A stretch of DNA of 64,000 nucleotides, taken from NCBI RefSeq assembly GCF_900546705.1, contig NZ_URDP01000004.1:1-64000 (forward strand), in the 5' to 3' direction. Position numbers and translations under genes: made by a program. Below the pieces are notes generated by a model that worked only from the letters and a program-made list of their open reading frames with translations, was not told where the DNA came from and ran no database searches. The DNA comes from an uncultured Oscillibacter sp. GTDB taxonomy: Bacteria > Bacillota > Clostridia > Oscillospirales > Oscillospiraceae. The stretch's first letter is position 1. Each line of letters begins with the position of its first letter. Below are positions 25,034 to 33,270 of this stretch, one piece after another.

Positions 25034-26119
25034 ATGACGGTGGTATATGTGGACAGCGTATTTGTGCTCAATGGAATCATGGACTACCTGCTGCTCATGG
25101 GCACGGCCCGTCTGGCCGGAGTTCCCCTGCGGCGCAGGCGTTGCCTGCTGGGCGCGCTGCTGGGCGGAGCCTACGCGGTGGCGGTGTTTCTGCCGGGCCT
25201 GGGCTTTCTCGCCGCGGGACCGGTCAAGCTGGCCTGCGGCGTGCTGCTGTCTGTAACGGTATTCGGAGGGCAGGCGCAGCTTCTGCGGTTGACAGTGCTG
25301 CTGTTTGCGGTCTCCTGCGCCATGGCAGGCTGTGTGCTGGGGCTGGGACTGCTGACCGGCGGCGTACCGGTGGTCAACGGCATTTTTTACACGGACGTGG
25401 ATGCCCATACGCTGCTTCTGGGCGCCACAGCATCCTATGCGGTTCTGGCGGTAATCTTTCGGGCTGCGGCCCGCCACGGTGTGCGCCGGGAGCTGATCCG
25501 GGCGACGGTGTGCCTGGGAGAACGGGAGGTACAGCTGACGGCGCTGCTGGACAACGGCAGCACATTGAGCGACCCCATCACGGGAGAGCCGGTTCTGGTG
25601 GCAGCACCCGGGGCGCTGAACCCGCTGCTTCCACCCCGGGTACAGAGTATTTTGACGAGGGAAGTACTGCGAAGCCCTGCCGACTGGCTGGAGGAGCTGT
25701 GCCGGGCGGCGCCGTCCCTCCGCTTTACGCTGCTGCCCTATCAAAGCGTGGGCGTGCGGGGCGGACTGCTGCTGGCGGTGCGGTGCCGGTGGGTGGAGAT
25801 CGGAGGAACCCGGTATCCGGGTGTGCTGGCAGCGCTGGCCCCGGCGCCGCTGGGAAGCGGGTATCAGGCCCTTTGGGGCGGACAGGTGAGAGGAGGCCGT
25901 AATGAAAAACATACGTTTGCGGATACGGCGGCTGCTGCTCCGGCTGGGACTTCTGGCGCCGGAGAGCATCCACTACATCGGGGGCAGCGATACGCTGCCG
26001 CCGCCGCTCAAGCGGGAGCGGGAGGCGGAGCTGATCGCCCGGATCGGGGAGGAGTCCGCCCGGCAGGAACTGATCGAACACAACCTGCGGCTGGTGGTCT
26101 ACATCGCCCGCCGCTTTGA
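25034..26119 (+). CDS. spoIIGA: Sigma-E processing peptidase SpoIIGA (frame runs on into sigE)
   Basis: The family-like part is about residues 1-285: five membrane helices (1-145), then a cytosolic pepsin-like protease domain with the catalytic aspartate at D173 in TALLDNGSTLSDPITGEP. It cleaves pro-sigma-E in the mother cell. The frame does not stop there: it continues 218 bases into sigE, adding about 72 Ala/Gly/Arg-rich residues with no family character. A single inserted base in the GGGG run at 25875-25878 would restore a TAA at 25900-25902, overlapping the sigE ATG as TAATG. The real end is therefore probably about 25902. GAGAGGGGG precedes the ATG. Confidence 0.85.
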   Translation: MTVVYVDSVFVLNGIMDYLLLMGTARLAGVPLRRRRCLLGALLGGAYAVAVFLPGLGFLAAGPVKLACGVLLSVTVFGGQAQLLRLTVLLFAVSCAMAGCVLGLGLLTGGVPVVNGIFYTDVDAHTLLLGATASYAVLAVIFRAAARHGVRRELIRATVCLGEREVQLTALLDNGSTLSDPITGEPVLVAAPGALNPLLPPRVQSILTREVLRSPADWLEELCRAAPSLRFTLLPYQSVGVRGGLLLAVRCRWVEIGGTRYPGVLAALAPAPLGSGYQALWGGQVRGGRNEKHTFADTAAAAPAGTSGAGEHPLHRGQRYAAAAAQAGAGGGADRPDRGGVRPAGTDRTQPAAGGLHRPPL

Positions 26120-26606
26120 AAACACCGGCGTGGGTATCGAGGATCTCATTTCCATCGGCACCATCGGCCTCATCAAGGCGGTGGGAACTTATCGGGGGGA
26201 CAAAAATATCAAGCTGGCCACCTATGCCTCCCGCTGCATTGAAAATGAAATCCTGATGTTTCTTCGGAAAAACGCTGCCCGGCGTGGGGAGGTTTCCATT
26301 GACGAGCCGCTGAACACGGACTGGGACGGCAACGAGCTTCTCTTGAGCGATGTGCTGGGAACGGAGGAGGACACGGTCATGCGGCCCATCGAGGAGGATG
26401 TGGACCGCAGTCTCCTGGCCGCGGCCCTGCGGGTGCTCTCTCCCCGGGAGCGGGAGATCATTACGCTGCGCTTCGGTCTGGGCGGCCGCCGGGAACAGAC
26501 CCAAAAGGAGGTGGCCGACCACCTGGGCATTTCCCAGAGCTACATCTCCCGGCTGGAAAAGCGGATCATCCAGCGCCTGAAAAAGGAGATATTGCGCTTG
26601 TCTTGA
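25902..26606 (+). CDS. sigE: RNA polymerase sporulation sigma factor E
   Basis: 234 residues. The N-terminus (about 1-27, MKNIRLRIRRLLLRLGLL) matches a membrane-binding pro-sequence that SpoIIGA removes. Region 2 is at HNLRLVVYIARRFENTGVG, with DLISIGTIGLIKAV. Region 4 is LSPREREIITLRFGL with an HTH ending ISQSYISRLEKRI. It is the early mother-cell sigma. AGAGGAGG is well placed before the ATG. The last bases of the gene form the -35 of the valS T-box promoter. Confidence 0.96.
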   Translation: MKNIRLRIRRLLLRLGLLAPESIHYIGGSDTLPPPLKREREAELIARIGEESARQELIEHNLRLVVYIARRFENTGVGIEDLISIGTIGLIKAVGTYRGDKNIKLATYASRCIENEILMFLRKNAARRGEVSIDEPLNTDWDGNELLLSDVLGTEEDTVMRPIEEDVDRSLLAAALRVLSPREREIITLRFGLGGRREQTQKEVADHLGISQSYISRLEKRIIQRLKKEILRLS

Positions 26607-26631
26607 CAAATGAAAGACCGTAACGTATAAT
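26603..26631 (+). promoter_or_regulatory. Consensus promoter of the T-box/valS transcript
   Basis: Perfect TTGACA, 17 bases, TATAAT. The -35 contains the sigE stop codon TGA. Confidence 0.95.
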
Positions 26632-26637
26632 ATTTGC

Positions 26638-26876
26638 TGTTCAAATGCAGGGAAGAGGAGCAGTACAGATACGCCAAAGCAAAGAGAGAAAGCGGCAGGT
26701 GGGAGCTTTCGTGCGGTGTATGTGGAAGTCGCCTTGGAGCCGCTGTGCTGAAAGAACAGTAAGCCGGCCGGGTGCACCCGTTACAGTGCGAAGAGCGCCG
26801 CGTTGAAAAGCGCGGAATCCAGGTGGTACCACGGAACTTGTCCGCCCTGGGCCGGAAGGCCCGGGGCGTTTTTTAT
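26638..26876 (+). ncRNA. T-box leader, valine specifier (GTC)
   Basis: About 240 bases. Stem I has AGTA near 26672 and GAAGTCG near 26726, where GTC at 26728-26730 is the predicted specifier codon. The T-box proper AGGTGGTACCACGG is at 26821-26834. The terminator CGCCCTGGGCC/GGCCCGGGGCG with six T ends at 26874. Uncharged tRNA-Val should stabilise the antiterminator and let transcription reach the YcxB-like gene and valS. Confidence 0.93.
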
Positions 26877-26891
26877 TGTGGGAGGTGCTGG

Positions 26892-27428
26892 ATGGAATTT
26901 TGCTTTGACTTGCCGGGCGGATATTCCAAGGCGGATTGGGAGATTTTCTTTCGGGTGCTTTACCGCATCCACCCGGGCGTTCGGCTTCGGCACGCCTTGG
27001 TGCGTCTGCTGTCTGCCGTCATAGGCATTTTGAACTTTTTCCTGACAGTGGGGATACTGATTTCCGAAGACAGCAGCCCGGCCTCTGCCGTGCTTCCGGC
27101 GGTGCTGTGCCTCGTTACGTTGGCGTATGCGGTGGGCTTTCGCCGCCTGATTCTCTGGACCAGCCGCAAACATACCCCAGGCGCCCAGGAGCGGATGACG
27201 ATCTCCATCACGGACACCGGTGTGACCGACCAGACCGGCCCGGTGACCACCCACTACGCATACAGTGCCTTTTCCGGGATATTTTACTGCCGGGATGTAT
27301 ATCTGCTGTTTTTGCCCGGAAAGCGCGCCCTGCTGTTGCCGGAGCGGAGCCGCACAGGCGGCAGCAGTCCGGACCTCCGGCGGTTTCTGGAGGAAAAGGC
27401 CGGCATGCCGGTCAGGACCATTCAATAA
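26892..27428 (+). CDS. YcxB-like membrane protein
   Basis: 178 residues: a short N-terminal domain, two membrane helices (about 47-68 and 76-98), then a YcxB-like C-terminal domain (ISITDTGVTDQTGPVTTHYA, YSAFSGIFYCRDVYLLFL, KRALLLPERS). YcxB-like proteins are of unknown function. The ATG at 26892 has GGGAGGTG upstream; a longer frame runs back into the T-box terminator and is rejected. It lies between the T-box and valS, so it should be induced by valine-tRNA starvation. Confidence 0.82.
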   Translation: MEFCFDLPGGYSKADWEIFFRVLYRIHPGVRLRHALVRLLSAVIGILNFFLTVGILISEDSSPASAVLPAVLCLVTLAYAVGFRRLILWTSRKHTPGAQERMTISITDTGVTDQTGPVTTHYAYSAFSGIFYCRDVYLLFLPGKRALLLPERSRTGGSSPDLRRFLEEKAGMPVRTIQ

Positions 27429-27471
27429 TCATCACAAGAACCTCAGGTTTGAAGGATAGGAGAATCAGTGT

Positions 27472-30120
27472 ATGAAAAAAGAACTGCCGAAGGTGTATGA
27501 ACCGCAGCAGGTGGAGTCCCGCATCTATCAGATGTGGGAGGACGCCGGCTGCTTCAAGGGCGACCCCGATCCCGAGAAAAAGCCCTTTTCCATTGTGATG
27601 CCCCCGCCCAACGTCACCGGCCAGCTGCACATGGGCCACGCCCTGGACTGCACGCTGCAGGACATCCTCACTCGTTTCAAGCGGATGCAGGGCTATTCCG
27701 CCCTGTGGGTGCCCGGTACGGACCACGCCGGCATCGCCACCCAGATCAAGGTGGAGGAAGAGCTGCGGGTCAAGGAGGGCAAGACCCGCTATGACCTGGG
27801 CCGTGAGAAGTTCCTCCAGCGGGTGTGGCAGTGGAAGGAGCAGTACGGCAGCCGCATCGTCGAGCAGCAGAAAAAGATGGGCGTCTCCTGCGACTGGAGC
27901 CGTGCCCGCTTCACCATGGACGAGGGGTGCTCCAAGGCGGTTCGGGAGACCTTCTGCGAGCTCTACGACAAGGGCCTCATCTACAAGGGAAGCCGTATCA
28001 TCAACTGGTGCCCCCATTGCGCCACCGCCCTTTCCGACGCGGAGGTGGAGTATGTGGACAAGCCCGGCCACCTGTGGTATATCCGCTATCCGCTGACGGA
28101 CGGTTCCGGCGATCTGGTTATTGCCACCACCCGTCCTGAGACCATGATGGGCGATACGGGCGTTGCTGTGAACCCCGAGGACGAGCGGTTCAAGCACCTC
28201 ATCGGAAAGACCTGCATCCTGCCCATCATGAACCGGGAGATCCCCATTGTAGGCGATGAGTACTGCGAGATCGGCTTCGGTACCGGCGCTGTGAAGATGA
28301 CCCCCGCCCACGACCCCAACGACTTTGAGGTGGGCCTGCGTCACAACCTGGAGATCATTCGCTGCATCGGTGATGACGGCAAGATCAATGAAAACGGCGG
28401 CCCCTATGCGGGCATGGACCGCTATGAGTGCCGCAAGCAGATTGTCAAGGATCTGGAGGAGCAGGGGTATCTGGTCAAGACCGAGCCCTACAACCACAAC
28501 GTGGGCACCTGCTATCGCTGCCACAACGACGTGGAGCCGTTGATTTCCGCCCAGTGGTTCGTGAAGATGGAGCCTTTGGCCCGCGAGGCGCTGCGCGTGG
28601 TGAAGGAGGGCGAAGTCAAGTTCGTCCCCGAGCGCTTCTCCAAAACCTATATCAACTGGATGGAGAATGTCCATGACTGGTGCATCTCCCGTCAGCTGTG
28701 GTGGGGCCACCAGATCCCTGCCTGGTACTGCGACGAGTGCGGCCATATCAATGTCTCCCGGGAGGACCCCACCAAGTGCGAGGCGTGCGGCTGCACGCAT
28801 CTGACCCGGGACCCCGATGTGTTGGACACCTGGTTCTCCTCTGCACTGTGGCCCTTCTCCACTTTGGGCTGGCCGGAAAAGACGCCGGAGCTGGACTATT
28901 ATTATCCCACCTCCGTCATGGTCACCGGCTATGACATCATCTTCTTCTGGGTGGCCCGGATGATTTTCTCCGGCTGCGAGCAGATGAAGAAGATCCCGTT
29001 CCACACGGTGCTCATCCACGGCCTGGTGCGGGACGACAAGGGCCGCAAGATGTCCAAGTCTCTGGGCAACGGCATTGATCCGCTGGAGATGGCGGAAAAA
29101 TACGGCGCCGACGCCCTGCGCTTCAACCTCATCACCGGCAACTCTCCCGGCAACGACACCCGGTTCTACAAGGAAAAGTGCGAAGCCATGCGCAACTTCG
29201 CCAACAAGATCTGGAACGCCAGCCGGTTCGTTATGATGAACCTGACCATCGACCGCTGTGCCCTGCCGGAGCAGGACAAGCTGGCCGCAGAAGACAAGTG
29301 GGTGCTCTCCAAGCTCAACACCCTGGTCAAGGAGGTCACAGAGAATCTGGACAGCTATGAAATCGGCGTGGCGTCCTCCAAGGTCTATGACTTCCTGTGG
29401 GACACCTACTGCGACTGGTATATCGAGCTGACCAAGACCCGGCTGGGCGGTGAGGACGAGCAGGCCAAGCTGGTGGCGCAGAATGTCCTCTGCTATGTGC
29501 TCACGGAGCTTTTGAAACTGCTCCATCCCTTCATGCCTTTTATCACGGAGGAAATCTTCCAGGCGCTGCCCCGGATGGAGGGCGAAGAGAGCGCCTACCT
29601 CATGTGCGCCCGCTGGCCGGAGTACCGCTCGGAGCTGAACTTCCCTGCGGAGGAGGCTGCCATGGAGGCGGTGATGGATACGATCAAGGCCATCCGCGCC
29701 CGCCGTGCCGAGATGAACGTGCCCCCGTCCAAGAAGGCGGAAGTGCTCATTGTCACTGCCACGCCGGATATCTATGCCCAGGGCCTGCACTTCCTGGAGC
29801 GTCTGGCCTATGCCAGCGCAGTGACCTTTGCCCAGACCGCGCCTGCCGATGTCACCGGACAGGTGTCCGTGGTTACCGCCAATGCCACCGTGTACATGCC
29901 CCTTGCAGAGCTGGTGGACATTTCCGCGGAGCTGGAGCGGATCGCCAAGGAGCGGGAGAAAGCGGAGAACGGACTGCGGATCGTGGAGCAGAAGCTCTCC
30001 AACGAGAAATTCGTCTCCCGTGCCCCTGAGGCAGTGGTCAATGTGGAGCGGGAAAAAGCCGCCAAATACCGCGAGCTGATCGCCAAGCTGGACGAGTCTG
30101 CCAAGGCCATGCAGGCATAA
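27472..30120 (+). CDS. valS: Valine-tRNA ligase
   Basis: 882 residues, class I. It has PPPNVTGQLHMGHAL (HIGH motif HMGH), an editing domain with TTRPETMMGDTG, GRKMSKSLGNGIDP (KMSKS), and a C-terminal coiled-coil arm from about residue 815 that contacts tRNA. AGGAGA precedes the ATG. It is controlled by the valine T-box 600 bases upstream, through the YcxB-like gene. A terminator follows. Confidence 0.98.
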   Translation: MKKELPKVYEPQQVESRIYQMWEDAGCFKGDPDPEKKPFSIVMPPPNVTGQLHMGHALDCTLQDILTRFKRMQGYSALWVPGTDHAGIATQIKVEEELRVKEGKTRYDLGREKFLQRVWQWKEQYGSRIVEQQKKMGVSCDWSRARFTMDEGCSKAVRETFCELYDKGLIYKGSRIINWCPHCATALSDAEVEYVDKPGHLWYIRYPLTDGSGDLVIATTRPETMMGDTGVAVNPEDERFKHLIGKTCILPIMNREIPIVGDEYCEIGFGTGAVKMTPAHDPNDFEVGLRHNLEIIRCIGDDGKINENGGPYAGMDRYECRKQIVKDLEEQGYLVKTEPYNHNVGTCYRCHNDVEPLISAQWFVKMEPLAREALRVVKEGEVKFVPERFSKTYINWMENVHDWCISRQLWWGHQIPAWYCDECGHINVSREDPTKCEACGCTHLTRDPDVLDTWFSSALWPFSTLGWPEKTPELDYYYPTSVMVTGYDIIFFWVARMIFSGCEQMKKIPFHTVLIHGLVRDDKGRKMSKSLGNGIDPLEMAEKYGADALRFNLITGNSPGNDTRFYKEKCEAMRNFANKIWNASRFVMMNLTIDRCALPEQDKLAAEDKWVLSKLNTLVKEVTENLDSYEIGVASSKVYDFLWDTYCDWYIELTKTRLGGEDEQAKLVAQNVLCYVLTELLKLLHPFMPFITEEIFQALPRMEGEESAYLMCARWPEYRSELNFPAEEAAMEAVMDTIKAIRARRAEMNVPPSKKAEVLIVTATPDIYAQGLHFLERLAYASAVTFAQTAPADVTGQVSVVTANATVYMPLAELVDISAELERIAKEREKAENGLRIVEQKLSNEKFVSRAPEAVVNVEREKAAKYRELIAKLDESAKAMQA

Positions 30121-30153
30121 GGCGAGATTCCGCTTTCCATCTGAAATGAAAAT

Positions 30154-30193
30154 GCAGCCCCCGGAGAAGTTTCTCCGGGGGCTGCGTTTTTTT
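30154..30193 (+). terminator. Terminator of valS
   Basis: GCAGCCCCCGGAGAA pairs with TTCTCCGGGGGCTGC and is followed by GTTTTTTT. Confidence 0.93.
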
Positions 30194-30200
30194 ATGAGGT

Positions 30201-30827
30201 TTAACGGATGAAATTGGTCCGGGCAGCCCGCTCCTCCTGGGGAGGCTGGACGCCTGCGTCCCGCCCGGCCTGGATGCACCGCAGCAGCCAGGCCATATTC
30301 CGGCCCAGATTCCGCATGGTCTGAAGCCCCTCCGCGTCCAGAGCCACATCTCCCGGCACGGAGCCGTGCACCATGTTCCAGTAGGTAGAGGACACCACCG
30401 GCATCTGAGAAATGGTGAAATACTTATTCAATACATCCACGGATGCCACCGTACCTGCCCGGCGAGCCGAGGTGACGGCTGCCGCCGGCTTATGGGAAAA
30501 CGCATCTTTTCCGGCGTAGAACACCCGGTCCAGGATAGACAGGATGCGGCCGCTGGGATGCGCGTAATAGACCGGGGAGCCGAATACAAAGCCGTCGCAG
30601 ATCCGGGCCTTTTCAATGACGCAGTTGACGATATCGTCGTCAAAGACGCACCGCCCCGGCTTTTTGCCGCAGGTTCCGCAGGCGGTGCAGTCCCGCACGG
30701 GATCATTTCCCAGCCAGAGAATTTCCGAATCAATCCCGCACTCCCGCAGGGCGGCGGCCACTTCCTGCAGCGCCGCATCCGTGCAGCCGTGCGGGCGGGA
30801 GCTTCCATTGAGCATCAGAACTTTCAT
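30201..30827 (-). CDS. NAD(P)H-dependent FMN reductase / flavodoxin-fold oxidoreductase
   Basis: 208 residues. The FMN-phosphate-binding start is MKVLMLNGSSRPHGCTDAAL. A cysteine motif CTACGTCGKKPGRC sits near residue 50, as in iron-sulfur flavoprotein relatives and Clostridial flavin reductases, and FGSPVYYAHPSG follows. The ATG at 30827 has AAGGAG upstream. It is divergent from the spoIIA operon and has its own promoter. The natural substrate is unknown. Confidence 0.88.
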   Translation of the reverse strand: MKVLMLNGSSRPHGCTDAALQEVAAALRECGIDSEILWLGNDPVRDCTACGTCGKKPGRCVFDDDIVNCVIEKARICDGFVFGSPVYYAHPSGRILSILDRVFYAGKDAFSHKPAAAVTSARRAGTVASVDVLNKYFTISQMPVVSSTYWNMVHGSVPGDVALDAEGLQTMRNLGRNMAWLLRCIQAGRDAGVQPPQEERAARTNFIR

Positions 30828-30857
30828 GGCTACATCTCCTTTTCCGATTTTGCTCCT

Positions 30858-30886
30858 ATTATACTGCTCCGGGCGCCCCGGCGCAA
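30858..30886 (-). promoter_or_regulatory. Promoter of the flavin reductase gene
   Basis: On the minus strand TTGCGC, 17 bases, TATAAT, about 30 bases upstream of the start. Confidence 0.8.
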
Positions 30887-30960
30887 GGCGAAGCGCCGCG
30901 TCCCGAAATTTCCGGAAAGGGTTGTCCGTTTCGACACAATCCAAATGGCAAACATGATAT

Positions 30961-30998
30961 CATCACCGTAAAAGCCCGCAGCTTTGCGGTGATTTTTT
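30961..30998 (+). promoter_or_regulatory. Hairpin with T-run ahead of spoIIAA
   Basis: ATCACCG pairs with CGGTGAT, enclosing a smaller CCGCA/TGCGG stem, and seven T follow. It looks like an intrinsic terminator 40 bases before spoIIAA although no plus-strand gene ends nearby. It may be an attenuator or protect spoIIA from read-through. Confidence 0.45.
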
Positions 30999-31037
30999 TG
31001 AAAACACCGGAATATCCGGATCAAAGAGGGGAAACAT

Positions 31038-31343
31038 ATGGAAGTGCTGGCAAAAAGCGCAGACCGGAATCTGCTGCTGGAATTTGAAGGGGAACTGGAC
31101 CACCATGCCGCGCGGGAGGCCATCTGTCAGATGGAGCGGGCCATTGATGCCTCGCTGCCGAAAAAGCTGGTTCTGGACCTGGAGCGCGTGACGTTCATGG
31201 ACAGCTCCGGCATTGCACTGATTCTGCGGGCCCGGCAGAAGATGGAGCTTTTGGACGGAGGCCTGCTGGTGACAAACGTACCGGCCCAGGCCCGCCGCGT
31301 GCTGGACGCTGCGGGTATCGGCCGGCTGGTCAATATTCGATGA
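31038..31343 (+). CDS. spoIIAA: Anti-sigma F factor antagonist
   Basis: 101 residues, a STAS domain. The phosphorylated serine is in FMDSSGIALIL (Ser57, matching Ser58 of B. subtilis). Unphosphorylated protein binds SpoIIAB and frees sigma-F in the forespore. GAGGGGAAAC precedes the ATG. It starts the spoIIAA-spoIIAB-sigF operon; a sigma-H promoter was looked for but not recognised with confidence. Confidence 0.96.
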   Translation: MEVLAKSADRNLLLEFEGELDHHAAREAICQMERAIDASLPKKLVLDLERVTFMDSSGIALILRARQKMELLDGGLLVTNVPAQARRVLDAAGIGRLVNIR

Positions 31344-31359
31344 ATCAGGGAGGGTACAT

Positions 31360-31809
31360 ATGAAAACAAAGGCAGTCAATGAAATGACATTGCAATTTCC
31401 AAGTCGCAGCAGCAATGAGGGATTCGCCAGAACAGCGGCCGCGTGCTTCGCGGCACAGATGGACCCCACCTTGAACGAGCTGGAGGATATCAAGACCGCC
31501 GTCAGCGAGGCGGTAACCAATGCCATCGTCCATGCCTATCCGGACAGCATCGGGCAGGTACAGATGAAAATCCGGATCTGTCCCGACCACGTGCTGGAAA
31601 TTGTGGTTCGGGACCACGGACGGGGCATTCCGGACGTGGAAAAGGCCATGGAGCCCATGTATACCACCGGCGGGGAAGAGCGCAGCGGCATGGGCTTTAC
31701 CATCATGGAGAGCTTCATGGACAAGCTGACCGTCCGCTCCACGGCGGGGCGCGGGACCAGCGTCACCATGCGCAAAAAGCTGGCACCCCGGGTAAAAGGG
31801 GCAAAATGA
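31360..31809 (+). CDS. spoIIAB: Anti-sigma F factor (serine kinase)
   Basis: 149 residues, a GHKL ATPase. The N box is VSEAVTNAIVHAYPD; the G1 box DHGRGIPDV and the G2 region EERSGMGFTIMESFMD are present. It binds sigma-F and phosphorylates SpoIIAA. GGGAGGG precedes the ATG. The TGA overlaps the sigF ATG. Confidence 0.97.
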   Translation: MKTKAVNEMTLQFPSRSSNEGFARTAAACFAAQMDPTLNELEDIKTAVSEAVTNAIVHAYPDSIGQVQMKIRICPDHVLEIVVRDHGRGIPDVEKAMEPMYTTGGEERSGMGFTIMESFMDKLTVRSTAGRGTSVTMRKKLAPRVKGAK

Positions 31810-32513
31810 GCACTGCTGCCATGGATCTGCTGCGGGCTGCCCAGGCAGGGGACCGGGAGGCATGCGAGCAGGCGGTGCTGGAAAACAACGGACTGATCTG
31901 GAGTATCGTGCGGCGTTATTACGGCCGGGGCGTGGAGCCGGACGACCTGTATCAGCTTGGCTGTCTTGGCTTTTTGAAAGCGGTGCAGGGCTTTGACTTT
32001 TCCTACGGTACCTGCTTTTCCACCTATGCCGTGCCAAAGATCGCAGGGGAGATCCGGCGCTTCCTTCGGGACGACGGAGCAGTCAAAGTCGGACGTACCA
32101 TACGGGAACAAGCGCAACTACTTTACACACAGAGAGAGCGGCTGCGCCACGATCTCGGCCGGGAACCGGTGCTCTCAGAGCTGGCGGAGGCCACGGGACT
32201 GACCGTGGAGGAAATCGCACGGACCGACACGGCCACAGAAGCACCGGAGTCGCTGCAGCAGGAGCTGGCAGACGGTCTGACACTGGAAGGAACCCTGGGA
32301 ACCGATGCACCGGAGGAGGGCCTGGTGGAGCGGCTTGCCCTGCGGGAGGCCATTGACCGCCTCCCGGAAAAGGAAAAAATGGCAATTTTGCTGCGCTATT
32401 TCAAAGGGCTGACCCAGGAGCGGACAGCCCGGGTGCTTGGTGTCTCCCAGGTGCAGGTGTCCCGCCTGGAACGGCGTGGGCTGCATCGTCTGCGGGAGCT
32501 GCTGGAGCCGTGA
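31806..32513 (+). CDS. sigF: RNA polymerase sporulation sigma factor F
   Basis: 235 residues. Region 2 is NNGLIWSIVRRYYGRGVEPDDLYQLG; region 3 begins VKVGRTIREQ; region 4 is LPEKEKMAILLRYFKGLTQE followed by the HTH VLGVSQVQVSRLERR. It is the first forespore-specific sigma. The ATG overlaps the spoIIAB stop. Its last 113 bases are overlapped antisense by the DUF4130 reading frame, probably through a frameshift in that gene. Confidence 0.96.
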   Translation: MSTAAMDLLRAAQAGDREACEQAVLENNGLIWSIVRRYYGRGVEPDDLYQLGCLGFLKAVQGFDFSYGTCFSTYAVPKIAGEIRRFLRDDGAVKVGRTIREQAQLLYTQRERLRHDLGREPVLSELAEATGLTVEEIARTDTATEAPESLQQELADGLTLEGTLGTDAPEEGLVERLALREAIDRLPEKEKMAILLRYFKGLTQERTARVLGVSQVQVSRLERRGLHRLRELLEP

Positions 32514-33258
32514 AATAATCAGGCCCCTGAAACTCCGTCATGGTATCCCAATAGCGCATAGGCATCTGGGTCCGGCGGCAGGTGGGGTTGTACCGCTCTT
32601 CGATGGCCACCGTGTCGTAAAACCGCTTCCAGAGCAGTCGGTAATGGGCTTCCTGCTGGTCCGGCGGTGCCATCTGAAACTGCTCCAGCGGACGGATTAC
32701 CGCTTTGCCGCCGCAGTGAAGCAGTACCTCCCGGTGGGTGCGGTCATACAGGAAGAAGGCGTCATCCGGATAGCGGGCACAGAAATGGCGACGCAGCAAG
32801 GGAAGGACCCGGTTTTTGGGCTGGATCTCTCCGCCCAGTACGCCGCCCAGGTCAGAAAACCGGGTGAAGCCCTTGAGCAGGTGCGCCTCCGAATTCAGAT
32901 GACGCACGGCCCGCGCCACCGGGTAGAGCGTCTCATCGGAAAAATTGCGCAGGAAGCCGGGGCCCTCCTTCAGAAGCTTTGCCACCAGCCGGTAAAGGTG
33001 GATTTCCCGCTCCGGAAGACAGGTGAGAAAACCTTTCCGCACAAGATCAGATGCAAAGGAAGAACACTTTACAATTTTCTTGTAGACACGGTTTGCGTGC
33101 TCCGGATTGGCGGAAATGTTCCTGGAGGCAAACAGGGTCGGTACCAGGTCCTCATCGCAGCAGATGGCGGTGGGGACTTCTTTATTTGCGTAGCTATCAA
33201 AGATACAGCACAGGAACCCTGCAAAGCTCCCGTCGTAGTAGTAAACAAGGTCATTCAT
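32401..33258 (-). CDS. DUF4130 / TIGR03915-type putative DNA metabolism protein
   Basis: 285 residues as read. The start LVYYYDGSFAGFLCCIFDSY, the middle HFCARYPDDAFFLYDRTHRE and the near-terminal MPMRYWDTMTEFQ are the family pattern. This family occurs next to the TIGR03916 radical SAM protein and is sometimes linked to uracil-DNA glycosylase domains. After MTEFQGPDYF the frame runs 37 low-complexity Ala/Pro/Gly residues antisense to sigF. One extra base in the run at 32524-32527 would stop it at 32519-32521, just past sigF. It lies 12 bases after the radical SAM gene, in the SOS-type operon. Confidence 0.88.
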   Translation of the reverse strand: MNDLVYYYDGSFAGFLCCIFDSYANKEVPTAICCDEDLVPTLFASRNISANPEHANRVYKKIVKCSSFASDLVRKGFLTCLPEREIHLYRLVAKLLKEGPGFLRNFSDETLYPVARAVRHLNSEAHLLKGFTRFSDLGGVLGGEIQPKNRVLPLLRRHFCARYPDDAFFLYDRTHREVLLHCGGKAVIRPLEQFQMAPPDQQEAHYRLLWKRFYDTVAIEERYNPTCRRTQMPMRYWDTMTEFQGPDYFTAPAAPADDAAHAVPGGTPAPGRHQAPGLSAPGSAL

Positions 33259-33270
33259 GACACGTCATCC

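Noticed and set aside
27412..30279. A 955-codon open frame antisense to valS
   Set aside because: No ribosome site or family motifs; high GC in codon position three of valS keeps the opposite frame open.
30900..31037. Sigma-H promoter for spoIIA
   Set aside because: A/T-rich stretches were inspected, but no convincing AGGAWWW and GAAT pair at the right spacing was found.
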